DNA of 64,000 nt from Ypsolopha sequella (lineage: Eukaryota > Arthropoda > Insecta > Lepidoptera > Ypsolophidae): assembly GCA_934047225.1 (NCBI GenBank), contig OW204005.1, positions 20,530,396 to 20,594,395 of the forward strand, written 5' to 3'. This document shows, piece by piece, positions 1 through 10,807 of this stretch. A program made the translations under genes and the position numbers. Positions within the stretch are counted from its first letter, which is position 1, and every line of letters starts with the position of its first letter. Below the pieces are notes generated by a model. It was not told the DNA's origin, did no database searches, and saw nothing but the letters and a program-made list of their open reading frames with translations.

Positions 1-325
1 CACCTTGTATATATATCGTCATGACATGAATCTCCGAAGAGGTGTCAGAGGTGTTCCGAGTGTTAACTGTAAAATGAAAGTCACAGTCTACACTCGGTAC
101 ACCCGCATTTCACCGACGATTAATATGTCCCAATGTGATGGGTGATGACATGCTTGATGACATGATTTTTAGGACATGCAGATTTCCTTATGCACGTAAA
201 TTCTGAAAACCTCATTGGTGCATACTCCACCAGGGATTGAACCTGGATCTCAAGATTGAGAGGCCAGCGTTCTACCCCGAGCTACTGCCGCCGCTTCTAG
301 CCCTAAGCTACGGCCGCTCATGTAA
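1..325 (-). mobile_element. tRNA-derived SINE, minus strand, cut by window edge
   Basis: On the minus strand 233-244 reads as a pol III B box (GGTTCAATCCC type) and 272-284 reads as an A box (TAGCTCGGGGTAG). The rest is a SINE body that recurs at 19330-19790, 47040-47190 and 57960-58070. It lies in the transporter gene downstream of exon 2. The 3' limit cannot be seen because the window starts inside it. Confidence 0.7.
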
Positions 326-407
326 TTCATTAATGTAATTCAAGATAAACTGACGACCTTAAAGGTCAGGAAATTTTATCGTCAATGAAACTCAGAATAA
401 TACTTAC

Positions 408-637
408 AATGAGCATCAAACTCGTCAGCATAGTAGTCATCTTCCTGCCCCATCTATCAGCCAGGTCCCCCACCAGGCAGCCACAGAAGATGGGAGGAAT
501 GAACGTCACTGATGCCATCCAGGAGATGGTGTCGTCTGAGATGGGTTCTGGAGCGGGGCCGTCGGGGGACTGGAGCAGTGGCGTCATGGGCGACTGCCAT
601 CCCATCAGCATTCCGAAGTTCATCACGGGGATTGTCA
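408..637 (-). CDS. Sugar/trehalose transporter (SLC2, Tret1-like), second coding exon
   Basis: This exon is part of a plasma-membrane major facilitator that would move trehalose or another sugar down its gradient. It has 76 full codons plus the last two bases of a split Val codon. Visible parts are the end of TM1 (MNFGMLMGWQSP), an extracellular loop rich in Pro and Asp (SPDGPAPEPISDD), TM2 (ISWMASVTFIPPIF) and the TM2-TM3 loop signature GDLADRWGRK, which is the family hallmark D-R-x-G-R-K. The acceptor (CTTCCAG) lies just above 637 after a pyrimidine-rich tract. The donor GTAAGT is at 402-407. The exon enters in phase 1 and leaves in phase 0. It joins the start exon at 27093-27174 with an intact frame. 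The later exons lie left of the window. Family assignment is firm; the exact substrate is inferred. Confidence 0.85.
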
Positions 638-988
638 CTGGAAGATGATGGAGAATGAGTAAAAGAGTTCCTAAACGATGACAAGCTGCCCCAGTAGTTA
701 AATATTTTTTTACAGTTTAGTGCGTCTGGTTCTTTCATGATATCTAGCAATATAACCAATAATTTTTTAATTGTAAATATTTTTATGAAATTTAACATTG
801 TATTATTTTATTATGACTTTAATCTAGCTATAAGTACTTACTTTAAAATATTTGTGTGCCTTTAAGGCGAAACATAGAGAGGCCATTTTAAACTTATATG
901 TATCCAACTATTGTACCTATGTTTGACAAATAAATTATTATGAATTATGACTCAGTCATAAGTCATAATTTATGAGTTATAATAATAA

Positions 989-1415
989 TAATAAGGGCGA
1001 TACGTAAAAGTGTTAGCATCCCTGTTACTCCATATGCAAAAAAAACCCCAGTGTGAGTGGGACGGTTTCGTGGAACAGTAGAAAAAAGCCGGTTTTTTAT
1101 TAATATAAAATGTACTAAAGTTGCTATCAAAATTTCGTTTAACCAAATCCTAGATACCGTTAAAACCCATCTAATAAAATATAATTGCAGTCCACATGTC
1201 ATTCTAAATTGTCAAACCAGGAGAATGGTGTCGAAAAAGACCTTATTTCAATAAATATTTATATCGAGCCGAATTTCTCCAATCGCGTTTCTGTTTTAAC
1301 AGATCCCTAGAAAAAGATTTAAAAAAATACACTATTTATCAAAATAATACATTATTTATTGAAGTAGATATTATGCAAGTTCTTAAAGTGTCGATTTTTT
1401 TCCATAGCGCCTTAA
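989..1415 (+). mobile_element. TTAA-type MITE, family F1
   Basis: This is an about 425-bp element beginning GGCGATACG and ending TAGCGCC-TTAA. It carries the F1 blocks: the GTTACTCCATATG segment, a CAGTGTGAGTGGGACGG block and a GAGAAATTC(G) block. The left TTAA has decayed. It shares its right TTAA (1412-1415) with the next element. Other F1 copies are at 14838-15262, 29520-30159 and 39632-40057. Confidence 0.7.
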
Positions 1416-1560
1416 GGGGATATATCGTCGAAATCGACACTTTTTGAAGTTATTTATTCTATAACCATTTTGGAACCTTTTTATAGTTTTTGGACTATCA
1501 GAAACGAGTCTTTCCGCCTGGAGTAACGGGGACCTTTGCACGGATGATATATCACCTTAA
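1412..1560 (-). mobile_element. Internally deleted TTAA-type MITE, family F3
   Basis: Both ends match the full F3 copy at 47451-47874 (GGGGATATATCGTC at the left, GATATATCACC-TTAA at the right). The middle is missing, leaving 149 bp. It abuts the F1 element and uses the same TTAA, so one element landed on the target-site copy of the other. Confidence 0.65.
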
Positions 1561-1784
1561 CAGTGGGGAATCCCATCTGTCAGCCAATGCCCTCAAGCAA
1601 GATGCTGTTGGTGCTGGTATGCATGGATTCTGATCGCATAAATATCTCTTTAAATTTTAACAAACTATAGATCTGCTTGGTGTTAAGATGATGTTGCGAA
1701 AGCCGGAAACTGGCGATAGTATTCTTTCCAACAAACTGAAATGACTATAAAAGCAGATGGACTACATAGGACAGGTAGATAAAG

Positions 1785-2135
1785 GTATTTATTTCTTTTT
1801 GCCTTCATGACATAATTTTCTCCTGTCTTGTATTTTTCATCTCTTTATTCAATTAAAGTATAGGCTTAGTTTTTACATTTAGTTGTAACTGATATTATAA
1901 AAAAAGACATGATTTTGCTAAATTTCTTGCCCTTCTTCTTAGCAAGACTAATCGAATGGGCGGAGTTAGGCATATATTTGTTGTATGTATTTTTTTTTTG
2001 TTAAATTGAAGCAAACCAAACCTTTATTATTCCCCTGTGTATTTCCTATATTATTATTTATTACATAAAACTATTACCTGTACACATATATTATTTAATT
2101 ACTTATATTACGTTAAAACTGACCTGTAATAAGTG
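1785..2135 (+). mobile_element. LINE 3'-end fragment (family P)
   Basis: Matches the reverse complement of 56110-56545 and part of 30475-30660. Shared landmarks are a CTTGCCCTTCTTCTTAGCAAG segment and a long A/T-rich tail containing ACTGACCTGTAAT. No intact reading frame remains. Confidence 0.6.
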
Positions 2136-2158
2136 TATGCTGTGTATGGTATACCTAT

Positions 2159-2663
2159 GTCGTGACCATATCGTAGAATTGACCATTTCATGATCTGGTT
2201 GGGCAGATCGTAAAGTATGAAATCAAAAATCTTTCACCAAAAGTAAAAAAATAAGTGCGACGACGAGCGAAGCGAAGCGGAGCGTGGAGGAGCGTGTTAG
2301 GTTTACGTGTAAATACATTTGGAGAGCAAAGCGAAGCGGAGCGGAGCGAGGCGACCCTCCCAATTTTAACAAAAATACGATATAGCCAACCAGCGGGCCT
2401 ATTATGTATCTCTAGTTGCCATCTGGACTGAGTGCCTATCATCAAAACCATTGATCTACTATTGAATTCCGATTGTCTAAGGATATGTTCGCACTTGAAG
2501 TGACGACACAGTTCGTAAATAGTTCAATACCCACTAAAAGCAATTTTGAAAGTTTAGTTTTTATCTATGTTTTTGACGATAGGCACCCTGTCCAGTTGGC
2601 AACCTAAGATACAGAATAGGGGGGCAGATCATGAAATTGACAATTCTACGATATGGCCACGAC
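2159..2663. mobile_element. MITE A, interrupted by MITE B
   Basis: The termini are GTCGTGACCATATCGTAGAA on the left and its near complement on the right (CTACGATATGGCCACGAC), with about 40-bp inverted repeats. The core contains purine-rich runs such as GAGCGAAGCGAAGCGGAGCG. The flanks read ACCTAT and ACCTAC, a likely target duplication with one change. A full uninterrupted copy lies at 17542-17749. Confidence 0.75.
2390..2625. mobile_element. MITE B, nested in MITE A
   Basis: The termini are GGGCCTATTATGTATCTCTA and the complement of TAAGATACAGAATAGGGGGG, about 235 bp apart. Copies are at 28267-28505, 29771-30006 and, cut by the window end, 63898-64000. The ends of MITE A continue on both sides, so B is the younger insertion. 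Confidence 0.75.
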
Positions 2664-2699
2664 ACCTACATTACATAAATAAATATTCAATATTTATTT

Positions 2700-2870
2700 A
2701 TAATAATGAATATAAATTATATAATTTATGTTCATTTCAAACAACATTTGCTACAGAACTAATCCTAAAATCGCGAAAAAAATCACCTGTTCTATGCAAA
2801 AGTTACATATACCTATTCCGACCAAAATGTATGAAACAACAATATATTTTTAGGTTTTTTTTTTTTTTAT
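2700..2870. repeat. Half copy of palindromic MITE N
   Basis: Shares the sequence around AAATGTATGAAACAAC and the preceding block with one arm of the palindrome at 57015-57290. It is followed by a T10 tract. Confidence 0.45.
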
Positions 2871-2955
2871 GAAACCTTTTTCGTTTTTACGAGTACTTCA
2901 GCAACATCGTTTTTTAAACGCGCAGCTTCCACGGATTTATGACAGAGATTTGAAT

Positions 2956-3363
2956 TTAAGGGGCTGCACAATGCTAAAATTCAATCCTGCTCTAATGCTT
3001 TTGTTTTTAACTGTCTATCCTGCTCTAATCAGATGCCGCGCACTCAAAACTTCAGGTTTTTTGAAATTGCGGCTCTATTAAGACATCAACTATAATTTCT
3101 TTATGTAATAAAGATGGTTTATTCTAGTTAGTATCTGCGTGTATTGGTTTCGTTTCAATCGGTTTTGAAATATGGAAACTGAACAGCTATTTTCGTGAAA
3201 TTCATGCTATTTTAAAAGTAGTATAAATTAATAGAAGATTGAAAGTATGTTTATTTGTATAGTGTCATTAAAAATTGTTTTGAGACAAAAAAAATATTTT
3301 TCAAATGTTTACCACCTGCATTGACGGAACTGAATCCATGTTAAGCATTGCGGAGCCCCTTAA
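2956..3363. mobile_element. TTAA-type MITE, family F4
   Basis: Flanked by TTAA at 2956-2959 and 3360-3363. The terminal inverted repeats are GGGGCTGCACAATGCTAA and GGGGCTCCGCAATGCTTAA. A second, 5'-shortened copy lies at 50801-51301 and also has TTAA at both ends. Confidence 0.75.
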
Positions 3364-3556
3364 ATGAGATAAACCTCTCATTTTATTTATTAATTAAATA
3401 AAATGACTGAATAATTAATTACAAACATTTTAAAATAAGTTTGAAGAAATTTGGCTTCTTTTAACCCGTGTGCCGACTTGCGTGGAAACATGTGAAGAAT
3501 TTTGCATTCTCCCATAATATTTAAATAAATTTACACCTCTATATAAAAATAATTGT

Positions 3557-4132
3557 TTCGATTCGGTGTAACACAACTTAACTTATTGGACAGGACTAAC
3601 CTTGTTTTAAGTGTCCTGTTTTTATCTTTTCGTTACCAAAAAAAAAAGACAGACCGCTAAAATTAAGTTAAGGCTGCGCCGAGCGTAGAACGATTAGACA
3701 CCTCGCTTGTTCTCTCGTGGTCGTTTTTTATCGTGGTCTAATTGATCGAATTTAACAGAAAAAATCATATTTAATTTACCAGACAAAATTTAAAAAATGT
3801 GAAAGGGCCCAATTGTGTTTTATAACGTTTGTGATTGTCTTGAATTATGGTTGAGACAAAATTCAACAGTTAAGTTATTGAAATGACCAAAACCCCAATA
3901 CCTTTTTTAGATTTTAGGACTACTTTAGATAGATTTGTTTCTTATACCATAAGTTATTTTTAATATTCGCTGCGGCGGAAGTGTATATACATTCGCTGTG
4001 ATAATAAATATATATTTTATTTATTTATCATTGAAATATTATTCAATAAATCAATTTAACAGTGACTGTCGTTTTAGATTACCCTCTTAAGTCCTGTCTA
4101 ATAAATAAAACCGTGTTACACCAAATCGACAC
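3557..4132. mobile_element. MITE H, split by a TTAA insertion
   Basis: The ends read TCGGTGTAACACAACTTAAC and the complement GTGTTACACCAAATCGACAC. Both arms contain the GACAGGACTAA block seen at 46841-46970 and 54887-55037. The right arm is broken at AAGTTAAGTCCTGTC by the 423-bp element at 3668-4090. Confidence 0.7.
3668..4090. mobile_element. TTAA-flanked insertion (F5), no relative in the window
   Basis: TTAA stands at 3668-3671 and 4087-4090. Removing what lies between restores the MITE H arm seen elsewhere. The ends (GGCTGCGCC and TTACCCTC) show no inverted repeat I can recognise. The length of 423 bp is almost the same as families F1-F3. Confidence 0.6.
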
Positions 4133-4446
4133 TATTGTCGATTTTTATATTTTTATTTATGGTTCAATAGGTTGACGTCTAAATGACTTGCGAATAATTT
4201 ATAATCGATTGTTTTGCAAATGCCACGGTTTTAATTACATTTGCGTGTGATCGTTGGAAATAAGTGGAGACACATTAGAATAAATGGAACAATTTAATCT
4301 AATAGTTTTTTTTCAGATCTTGTCTATGGTCCAGTTGTTCATCATCATCACCATAAATAAAAGTACGTAATAGCAGACTGAATGCATAGAGCATCGTCTA
4401 CCAGTCAACCCACGGATGGTACAAGATATAAAAGTAGGTTGGCTTG

Positions 4447-4510
4447 GAGAAAGAAAAAAAAACGGTCAAGTGCGAGTAGGACTCGCGACCTAAAGGTTCC
4501 GTGCCATTTA
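4447..4510 (+). repeat. Fragment of dispersed repeat Q (5' end)
   Basis: Matches the start of the repeat at 7505-8058: an A-rich run, then CAAGTGCGAGT(A/C)GGACTCGC, then GGTTCCGT. A further fragment is at 51995-52090. Confidence 0.55.
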
Positions 4511-4835
4511 AATAGGTTAATATACTTAAATAATTTGAACAGAAATTACAAACTTATCACTGTCTACGAATTCTATGAAACGAAACTGCAAAATTAAGTT
4601 GTTTGAGTATTCGGGGACGTAACCCTGAAAATGCATCATAAATTGGTGTTTTCAGTGTTAGTTGTTTAAATACATAATAAAATAGGGTACATAATATACA
4701 GAAATTACAAATTCCTAAATGCTTTGGTCATTGAGATAGACCCCGTAACAAAAATGGTCTAAAAATGACAACTTTGATAGCCTCCCAATTTCTTTATTCT
4801 CAGAGATTAAAAAAAAAACATCTACACTCTCTGTC

Positions 4836-5217
4836 TTAAGGCGATATAAAAGTTTTAAGTCCCTGTAACTCCATATGCGAAAAAACCCTCAGTGCGAGTG
4901 GGACGGAATCGTGGAAAAGTAGCAAAAAGTCGGCTTTTTGTTAATATAAAATGTACCAAGCTATTTAGTCAAAAAGATTTTCAAGAAGACTTTACAAATA
5001 CATAATATCCACATTTTAAATGCAATTTCACAATGAAATAAACAATTTTCGGAATTAAATTCTATCGAGAAAATTTCATCTAATCGCGTTTTCCTTCAGT
5101 GAGGATGTTCTTAATCAAATACTCAATAAACATTTACAGAAAAATAAAATACGTAGATGATGTTATAGTGGAGTAAATGGATTCGAAAAAACCCAATTTT
5201 TTTTTGGCATCGCCTTA
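4836..5217. mobile_element. TTAA-flanked MITE, F1-like and chimeric
   Basis: TTAA occurs at 4836-4839 and 5214-5217. The left 120 bp is F1 (GGCGATATAAAAGTTTTAAG, then GTAACTCCATATGCG). The right part is diverged and ends CATCGCC-TTAA. Confidence 0.6.
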
Positions 5218-5639
5218 ATAAGCTCTGAGTCTCGTGTCCCTGTAAAATGAAAATATCTGGTTTTAAACAGCAGTTTTTGACATTTATTTCTCTGCTGTAA
5301 AAGTTAATCAAGAAAAGCAATGACAAAAATGATGTCAAACACATGATTAATTAAATACATAAATTTCAGTTCCAATTGTTTTGTTAATGGCTGAGAAAAT
5401 TGAGATCCGTCCCGCCAACATTTTCAATGCATTGTCTTTAATAATTACTTATTTTAAATAATTACTTATCTTAAATAATTACTTATCCATTAGTGTACTA
5501 CTCGACAATAAATAACGTCAATTTGAGTTGAAGATGCATGGAAGACTGTTTTGGAAAACAACGTATGTCCAATTTTGTAGATTTTTTTTCTCTATGGATT
5601 CTCTATTGTACTATCAGCAAGCTTCCCGCCTGATCAGCG

Positions 5640-5799
5640 GGTCTACCGCGTAATTCTCATTTACATCAACATCAACTTGAGATTGAAATTTGACGTGCGC
5701 GCGACGACGCCCGCCTAACATGCCATCTCTTTTGCATGCGTTGAATTTCGCATGCATTTGCTTGAAGTTGATACAAATGAGAATTACGCGGTAGAGCCC
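5640..5799. mobile_element. MITE G, short copy
   Basis: Inverted ends of about 38 bp: GGTCTACCGCGTAATTCTCA on the left and the complement of GAGAATTACGCGGTAGAGCC on the right. A second copy, split by an F1 element, lies at 14717-15293. Confidence 0.7.
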
Positions 5800-6352
5800 C
5801 AGTTAAAAAACCTTATTGCTTGCATGTGGCGATCTCAGCTAGCCCCGCCTTTTATTTTGTTTACCAATGAGAGTTTATTAGAGACACTTTTTATTGCGTT
5901 TTCGGGTCCGTCAGAGTCCATCAGTCACTTGTTGGTTGTTGGCCAGTAGCATGCAGCTTGTGCTTTGCTCTACTCAGATTAGAATCGTGTCGGTGACTTC
6001 TAAGTGACGCCAAATAAGTTCAGAAATTTAAATAATCTGGTAATTTTAGAATCAGCAAAAACAACCAAAGTACATTCAAAATGTAGCTACAAAAACAGAG
6101 TGCTTCCGGAAAAACCACCAACATCAGTAACGTTTCTATGAAGAATAGCCAATAAACGAACAACATTTTTTTTACTTTTTATTTACAAAATTAAGTATTT
6201 TCATATATCCAAGTTTAATAAAAAAACATAAACAAGGATTTTTCCATGTAACCAATTGGTGGGCTGATTGGTCTTGATATTTACTTCCTGTAAAATGTTA
6301 GAAAAATTACATTGGTTGTTTGATATCAATTGATATCAGTAATTATTTCTTA

Positions 6353-6812
6353 CTTTAGTCATTCTTTTGAGAGCATATACACGGGGAATCTGTGGGTCAA
6401 GTATACCAAGAGATCGCTGGACACCCTGCGCGTCCAATATAATAATGTATTTAGGATGCTGATGGGTCTACCCCGCTTATGAAGTGCGTCAGGGATGTTC
6501 ACGGAGTACCAAACAGATGGCTTTACAACTAATCCGTAAAAAGACCATATCCTTGATCCGCAGGACACGGGACAGTCCCAACAGCATCCTGGAAACCATA
6601 GCCGACAGATTTACGTCGCCACTATGGAGGTGTTTTGTGCGGAGAGTGATCGTGGAGACCTCCTCATCTCCTTGATCGCTCCTGGTACGGAGCACATAAG
6701 TTCTGTCTAGATAATTTAATTTAATTTTCTTTCTTTGCTACTAACCAATTATTAATAAGTCTTACTAACATGCTATGGATCCAAGTTGTCCGAAATAAAA
6801 GATTTTTATTTA
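6353..6812 (+). mobile_element. 5'-truncated LINE fragment, reverse transcriptase C-terminal region
   Basis: Plus-strand pieces read like the C-terminal part of non-LTR reverse transcriptases: YTKRSLDTLRVQYNNVFRML, then in another frame KTISLIRRTRDSPNSILETI. Frameshifts show it is dead. It ends in a (TTTA)-rich tail near 6810. The minus-strand remnant at 55082-55270 is the same family. Confidence 0.65.
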
Positions 6813-6980
6813 TTTATTTTATATGTCTTAAAGTATTTTGTAATGTTAAAAAATAATCGATTTGTGTAACTTCATGGCGAGATATTGGAGATAAGCGCTG
6901 TATTTTTTATTGGGGAATTATTAATCGGGCGATTAATTTAATTTAATTAGCGACTTCAAGTTTCCGGAATAAATACCAAA

Positions 6981-7285
6981 GCGTGCGACTAAAAATATTT
7001 AGTGGGCGAATTTAAAGTATGCAATCGAAAGTATTTCACCAAAAGTCAAAAAATTGTTGCGACGACGAGCGAAGCGAGGAGGAGCGTGTTAGGTTTACAT
7101 GTAAAATAAAATAAGGGGCCGAGCGAAGCGGAGCGGAGCGAGGCGACGTCCCTAGTCTTATTACTTAAAATAAAATTTTCACTAAAATAGAAAATTGCTC
7201 GCCTGAGAATTATTCAACCCGTCGCAGTTTTCAAGATTTTTATTCGCCCAGTCTATCGCCCACTTAGTATTTTAGTACGCTTTAT
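6981..7285. mobile_element. MITE with A-like GAGCG-rich core
   Basis: Inverted ends: GCGTGCGACTAAAAATATTT on the left and the complement of ACTTAGTATTTTAGTACGC on the right, each next to a GGGCGA motif. The core carries the purine-rich GAGCGAAGCGGAGCGGAGCG runs also found in MITE A. Confidence 0.5.
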
Positions 7286-7504
7286 TCAGTATTTTTGACA
7301 CATATCATTTTGTATATATGTATATTCGCTCGTTTAAATACTACCGTTTTTATTTAATTTAATTTATATCATCTAGCGAGTTACAAGAATGTAAGAAACG
7401 GCTTCGCACGGCAATTTGGTGAGGGCTCGTCTGAATATTAGATCATTTGTTTTCTAACAGTTATTGGGCGAGGGTTATCTTTTTGTAAACGACTCGACGT
7501 GAGT

Positions 7505-8058
7505 CAAAGGAAAAAAACCGGCCAAGTGCGAGTCAGACTCGCGTACCTAGGGTTCCGTATTGTGGATGATAAATTTAATTTAATAATTTTTTTTCGTAAA
7601 TTTCTCAAATTATTTATTTTTCCTGTAATCTATACGTAAACACTATTACCATGATTTTTTGTATATTTTTTGGTCTAACAGTTTCGAAGGTAAGGGAACA
7701 TACTTATATTTGTTGTTTTTTAAATATTTCTTGAAACCAGTGCCAGTTAATATAGTAAAAATATATATTTTTACAATCAGCTTTATAATATATACAATTT
7801 AATACCCAAATTGTATTTTTAGGATTAAATTTTTAATTTTTCTCACTGTTGTTTTGGAAATATTTTGAACAATTTAAAATTTTTCATATTTTTTACACCG
7901 TGATATCTGGGCAAATTAATGCTATTTTTGTGCCAAATTTTATGACTTAAAGTTATGAGGCTGTAACATACGGACGGATAGACGGACAAGTCGGACAACG
8001 GAGACTCACCATAAAGGTTTCTTTTGTACCTTTTAGGTACGGAAATCTAAAAAAAAAA
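7505..8058 (+). repeat. Dispersed repeat Q, nearly full copy
   Basis: Starts with an A-run and CCGGCCAAGTGCGAGTCAGA, then a GGTTCCGT motif. It ends after CGGACGGATAGACGGACAAG and TTTTAGGTACGGAAATCTAA plus an A-run. Related fragments are at 4447, 35425-36015 with 39103-39175, 41735-41930 and 51995. I recognise it as a very common lepidopteran repeat. Its class is uncertain. Confidence 0.6.
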
Positions 8059-8809
8059 CACGAAACACTTGCAAACATTTAAATTATCAAAGACTGCATG
8101 CTTTATCATTTTATAACAATTTCAACAATGTTTATTATTTACATACTACTCACGTACATATGCTCACGCTTGTCTCTGAGAGGGGTAGGCATAGACTACA
8201 GACATAGTAAAACCAGAACAGTAGGTTAACTCTCGCCCCGTGCGAGACTTAAATACCTACTGTTGCAGGGTTGTCCCTTCTTTTAGATTTGTAGCTAATA
8301 AAAAGTCAATATTATTAATAATAATAATAATACTTAAATACAGATATTATAGATATATAGGTATGTATCATATTTGTAAATATTTAGTTTTTTTACATTG
8401 GGCCTTGTTCGAGAGACTTGAGTGAGCGCGACCGCGTCGTGACACCGACTAGCGCTTACCTTGTATACTAAGATATTGCCGCTGTGTGCGTGCTGTAGTT
8501 CTTGCATACTAGCACGCACACATATTAGCCGCGCGATGTACCTTTGCTTGGAGGCAAACTACTTTTCTGGTTTTGCTATGCTACAGATTTCCATCTCCTA
8601 CGATCCTGACACACCTCTTTCGCATCTTCCACATCCATCAATCTTGTCATACAAGCTATTCCAGGTATTTTTGACATGGCCCTTCTCCAATATCAGGATT
8701 CGATTACGTATTAGGTACTAATTTTTATTCCAACTGTTTTTAAATGTAATTTTAGTTTAGTTTCTAATTATTGTTAATTTTTTTTATTTTGTGTTTCCTT
8801 TTGTAATAT

Positions 8810-8965
8810 AGGCTAAAGCGGAAGATCGACGGTTTTTTGTTTCTAACAAACAGCCATAAGTCGAGCCTTAGACCGGTTTGTCATGTGTTTTGTGTGTATT
8901 TTGTTTTTTTTTTAATATTATGTTCATTTGTGACAAATAAACGGCTTCTATTCTATTCTATTCTG
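8810..8965 (+). mobile_element. LINE 3' end with (ATTCT)n tail
   Basis: An AT-rich 3' region with GACAAATAAACGGCTTCT leads into about three ATTCT units. Short tandem tails of this kind are typical of CR1-like LINEs. No coding part is recognisable. Confidence 0.5.
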
Positions 8966-9099
8966 TATGTCGCTTGATCAATACGTTCTTCTATCACGGC
9001 CTGGTTTTTTACATTGTTGAAATTGTAACAAAATGATGCTTTAACTACCGTCTTTGGAGATAAAAACTTTTGCAAAAGTGATCTTTTTTTTACTTTATG

Positions 9100-9260
9100 T
9101 CGTGGGTAAACCGTAGAATGGGACAGATCGTAAAGTAAGAAATCCAAAATAAAAAATAGGTGCGACGACGAGCAGAGCAAGGAGAGGTTTACTTGTAAAT
9201 AAATATAATTTTAACCGAAATTCGATATACCTAGGCAGATCATGATATATCCAATTACCG
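9100..9260. repeat. Partial MITE A copy
   Basis: Contains the GGACAGATCGTAAAGTA, GCGACGACGAGC and TAACCGAAATTCGATATACC segments of MITE A, with part of the core missing. Confidence 0.5.
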
Positions 9261-9366
9261 ACGCCATTTTCACCATTTACATCAGTTACAATATCTAGTC
9301 CTCGACTAGAAATAAATATAAGTGATAATATAAGATATTATTGCTCTTCGAAGAGTATACACTCAG

Positions 9367-9787
9367 TTAAGAGGCTATGCGAATTTTATTTTTGTCACTC
9401 CAAGCGAAAACACGCTCAGTGCAAGAGGGGCGGATTCAGGGCGAAAGCGAAAAATTTTAGTTTTATAATTTTTATAAAAAAACTAAAATAGCTTGCAAAA
9501 TTTCAAATATCTAATCTCTAGATATTGTTGAAATACACCTAATAAAATATGTTTAATTTCTGTATAATTATGGTTCCTATTCGTCAAACGAGGAGAAAAA
9601 GTGTGTTTGAAGACCTCATTTCAACAATTATTTCTATCGGGGAAAATTTATCCAAAGATGTTTTTCAATTACAAAACCCTAGATTATATAGTCAAAATAC
9701 ATATTCCAGAAATTTATTAAAATGTTTTGTGCATTTCATAAAATACACATAAAAGAAGCAATTCTATTTTTTTACATATCGCCTTAA
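9367..9787 (+). mobile_element. TTAA-type MITE, family F2, full copy
   Basis: 421 bp between TTAA at 9367-9370 and 9784-9787. The ends are GAGGCTATGCG and, on the complement, GGCGATATG. It holds a CAGTGCAAGAGGGGCGGATT block and a CGTCAAACGAGGAGAAAAA block. Relatives: 13489-13923, 48085-48445, 62798-63225. Confidence 0.8.
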
Positions 9788-9844
9788 TGTTCATAGAGCA
9801 GTTTTGTTTTTTAAGCAACTTGACTATCTATTTTTATTAGTCAA

Positions 9845-10190
9845 TACACACAACCCCTCGGCCACAGCTTCAGGCTTCGAGAGGCGCGCCAAGCGATTCT
9901 TCTTGCAAGTAGTAAGAAGTTGTATAGAGCCGGCCATGGGTCCACGTTCGCGCGTCTTGTCTGGCTTCGAGTGACTTGCGCTCTCGAGACAGAGGTGTGC
10001 GGGGAGGCGGGTGGTTGAAACAGTGATCGAGCGCACAGGACGAACCTAGTGTCGAGCGCTTAGAGCGAGCGAGCGCGCTATACATGAAGGCACCGACGGG
10101 TGTCGTGGCAGGGCAAAGCCTGTCGCAAAAACAGCCGGGAAGCGCAGCAAGAAGCGCCGCTAGAAGCCTGAAGCTGTGGCCCTGGCGTAA
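9845..10190. repeat. GC-rich repeat of unknown type, copy 1
   Basis: A GC-rich island in AT-rich DNA. Ends carry an imperfect inverted repeat (GGCCACAGCTTCAGGCTTC and its complement). The second copy, in opposite orientation, is at 15563-15930. Translation gives basic stretches rich in K, R and A, but no domain I recognise. Confidence 0.6.
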
Positions 10191-10240
10191 TGCGGTTCTT
10201 TTATAATAAATAAATACGCTTTAGAATAAAATACGTATGT

Positions 10241-10778
10241 AAAGAGTGGCGCAAAAGTAATGTCATCATTTGAATTGGCTGCGATTTTTACAGGTAGCGC
10301 CAAAGGTCACTGTGCTTTGACATTTATGATGTAGTTATTTAGAGAATTAGTCATCACATCAATAAGCCAGGGAGCGATACACACCTCAAGAACGTGGAAT
10401 TATTGTTACTGCTTATTTGACAAATTTTCAGGTCAGATCTAACAGCACCAAACGTCTTCCTTTGGGGCATTTTAAGATCTCGCGTTTACCACAAGAAACC
10501 GCGAACTTTGCAAGTCTTGAAAGATATTATTGAAGAAGAAATCGCCAATTTGGAGCCAGATAGCCAGATATTTTGCGAGCAACAATTCAAAATGACGTAA
10601 CACGAGCGCAACTATGCATCAACTCGGGAGGTGGCAATTTCAGAGATATAATTTTTTCCAATTAATGTCACCAATTTTACACTTTCAAATTTAACTTTTT
10701 TATGAAAACAGAGCTCTTTTTTCATTAATAACAAAATGGCAGCCAATTCAAATTATGACATTACTTTTGCGCCATCTT
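10241..10778 (+). mobile_element. Internally deleted mariner/IS630-like DNA transposon
   Basis: About 40-bp inverted ends (TGGCGCAAAAGTAATGTCAT type). Inside, an N-terminal helix-turn-helix piece (RYTPQERGIIVTAYLTNFQ) is joined to a C-terminal transposase piece at 10433. The catalytic centre is missing, so the copy cannot encode transposase. Confidence 0.75.
10433..10600 (+). pseudogene. Transposase C-terminal remnant (mariner/IS630-like)
   Basis: The frame reads SDLTAPNVFLWGILRSRVYH, then KKPRTLQVLKDIIEEEIANL, and ends in TAA. The pattern D-L-T-A-P-x-x-F-L-W-G-x-L-x-S-R-V-Y is typical of the region after the last catalytic Asp in this superfamily. There is no usable start, and the first two catalytic residues are absent. 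Confidence 0.75.
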
Positions 10779-10807
10779 ATATAAAGTTGATATTCTATTG
10801 ATTGGGG

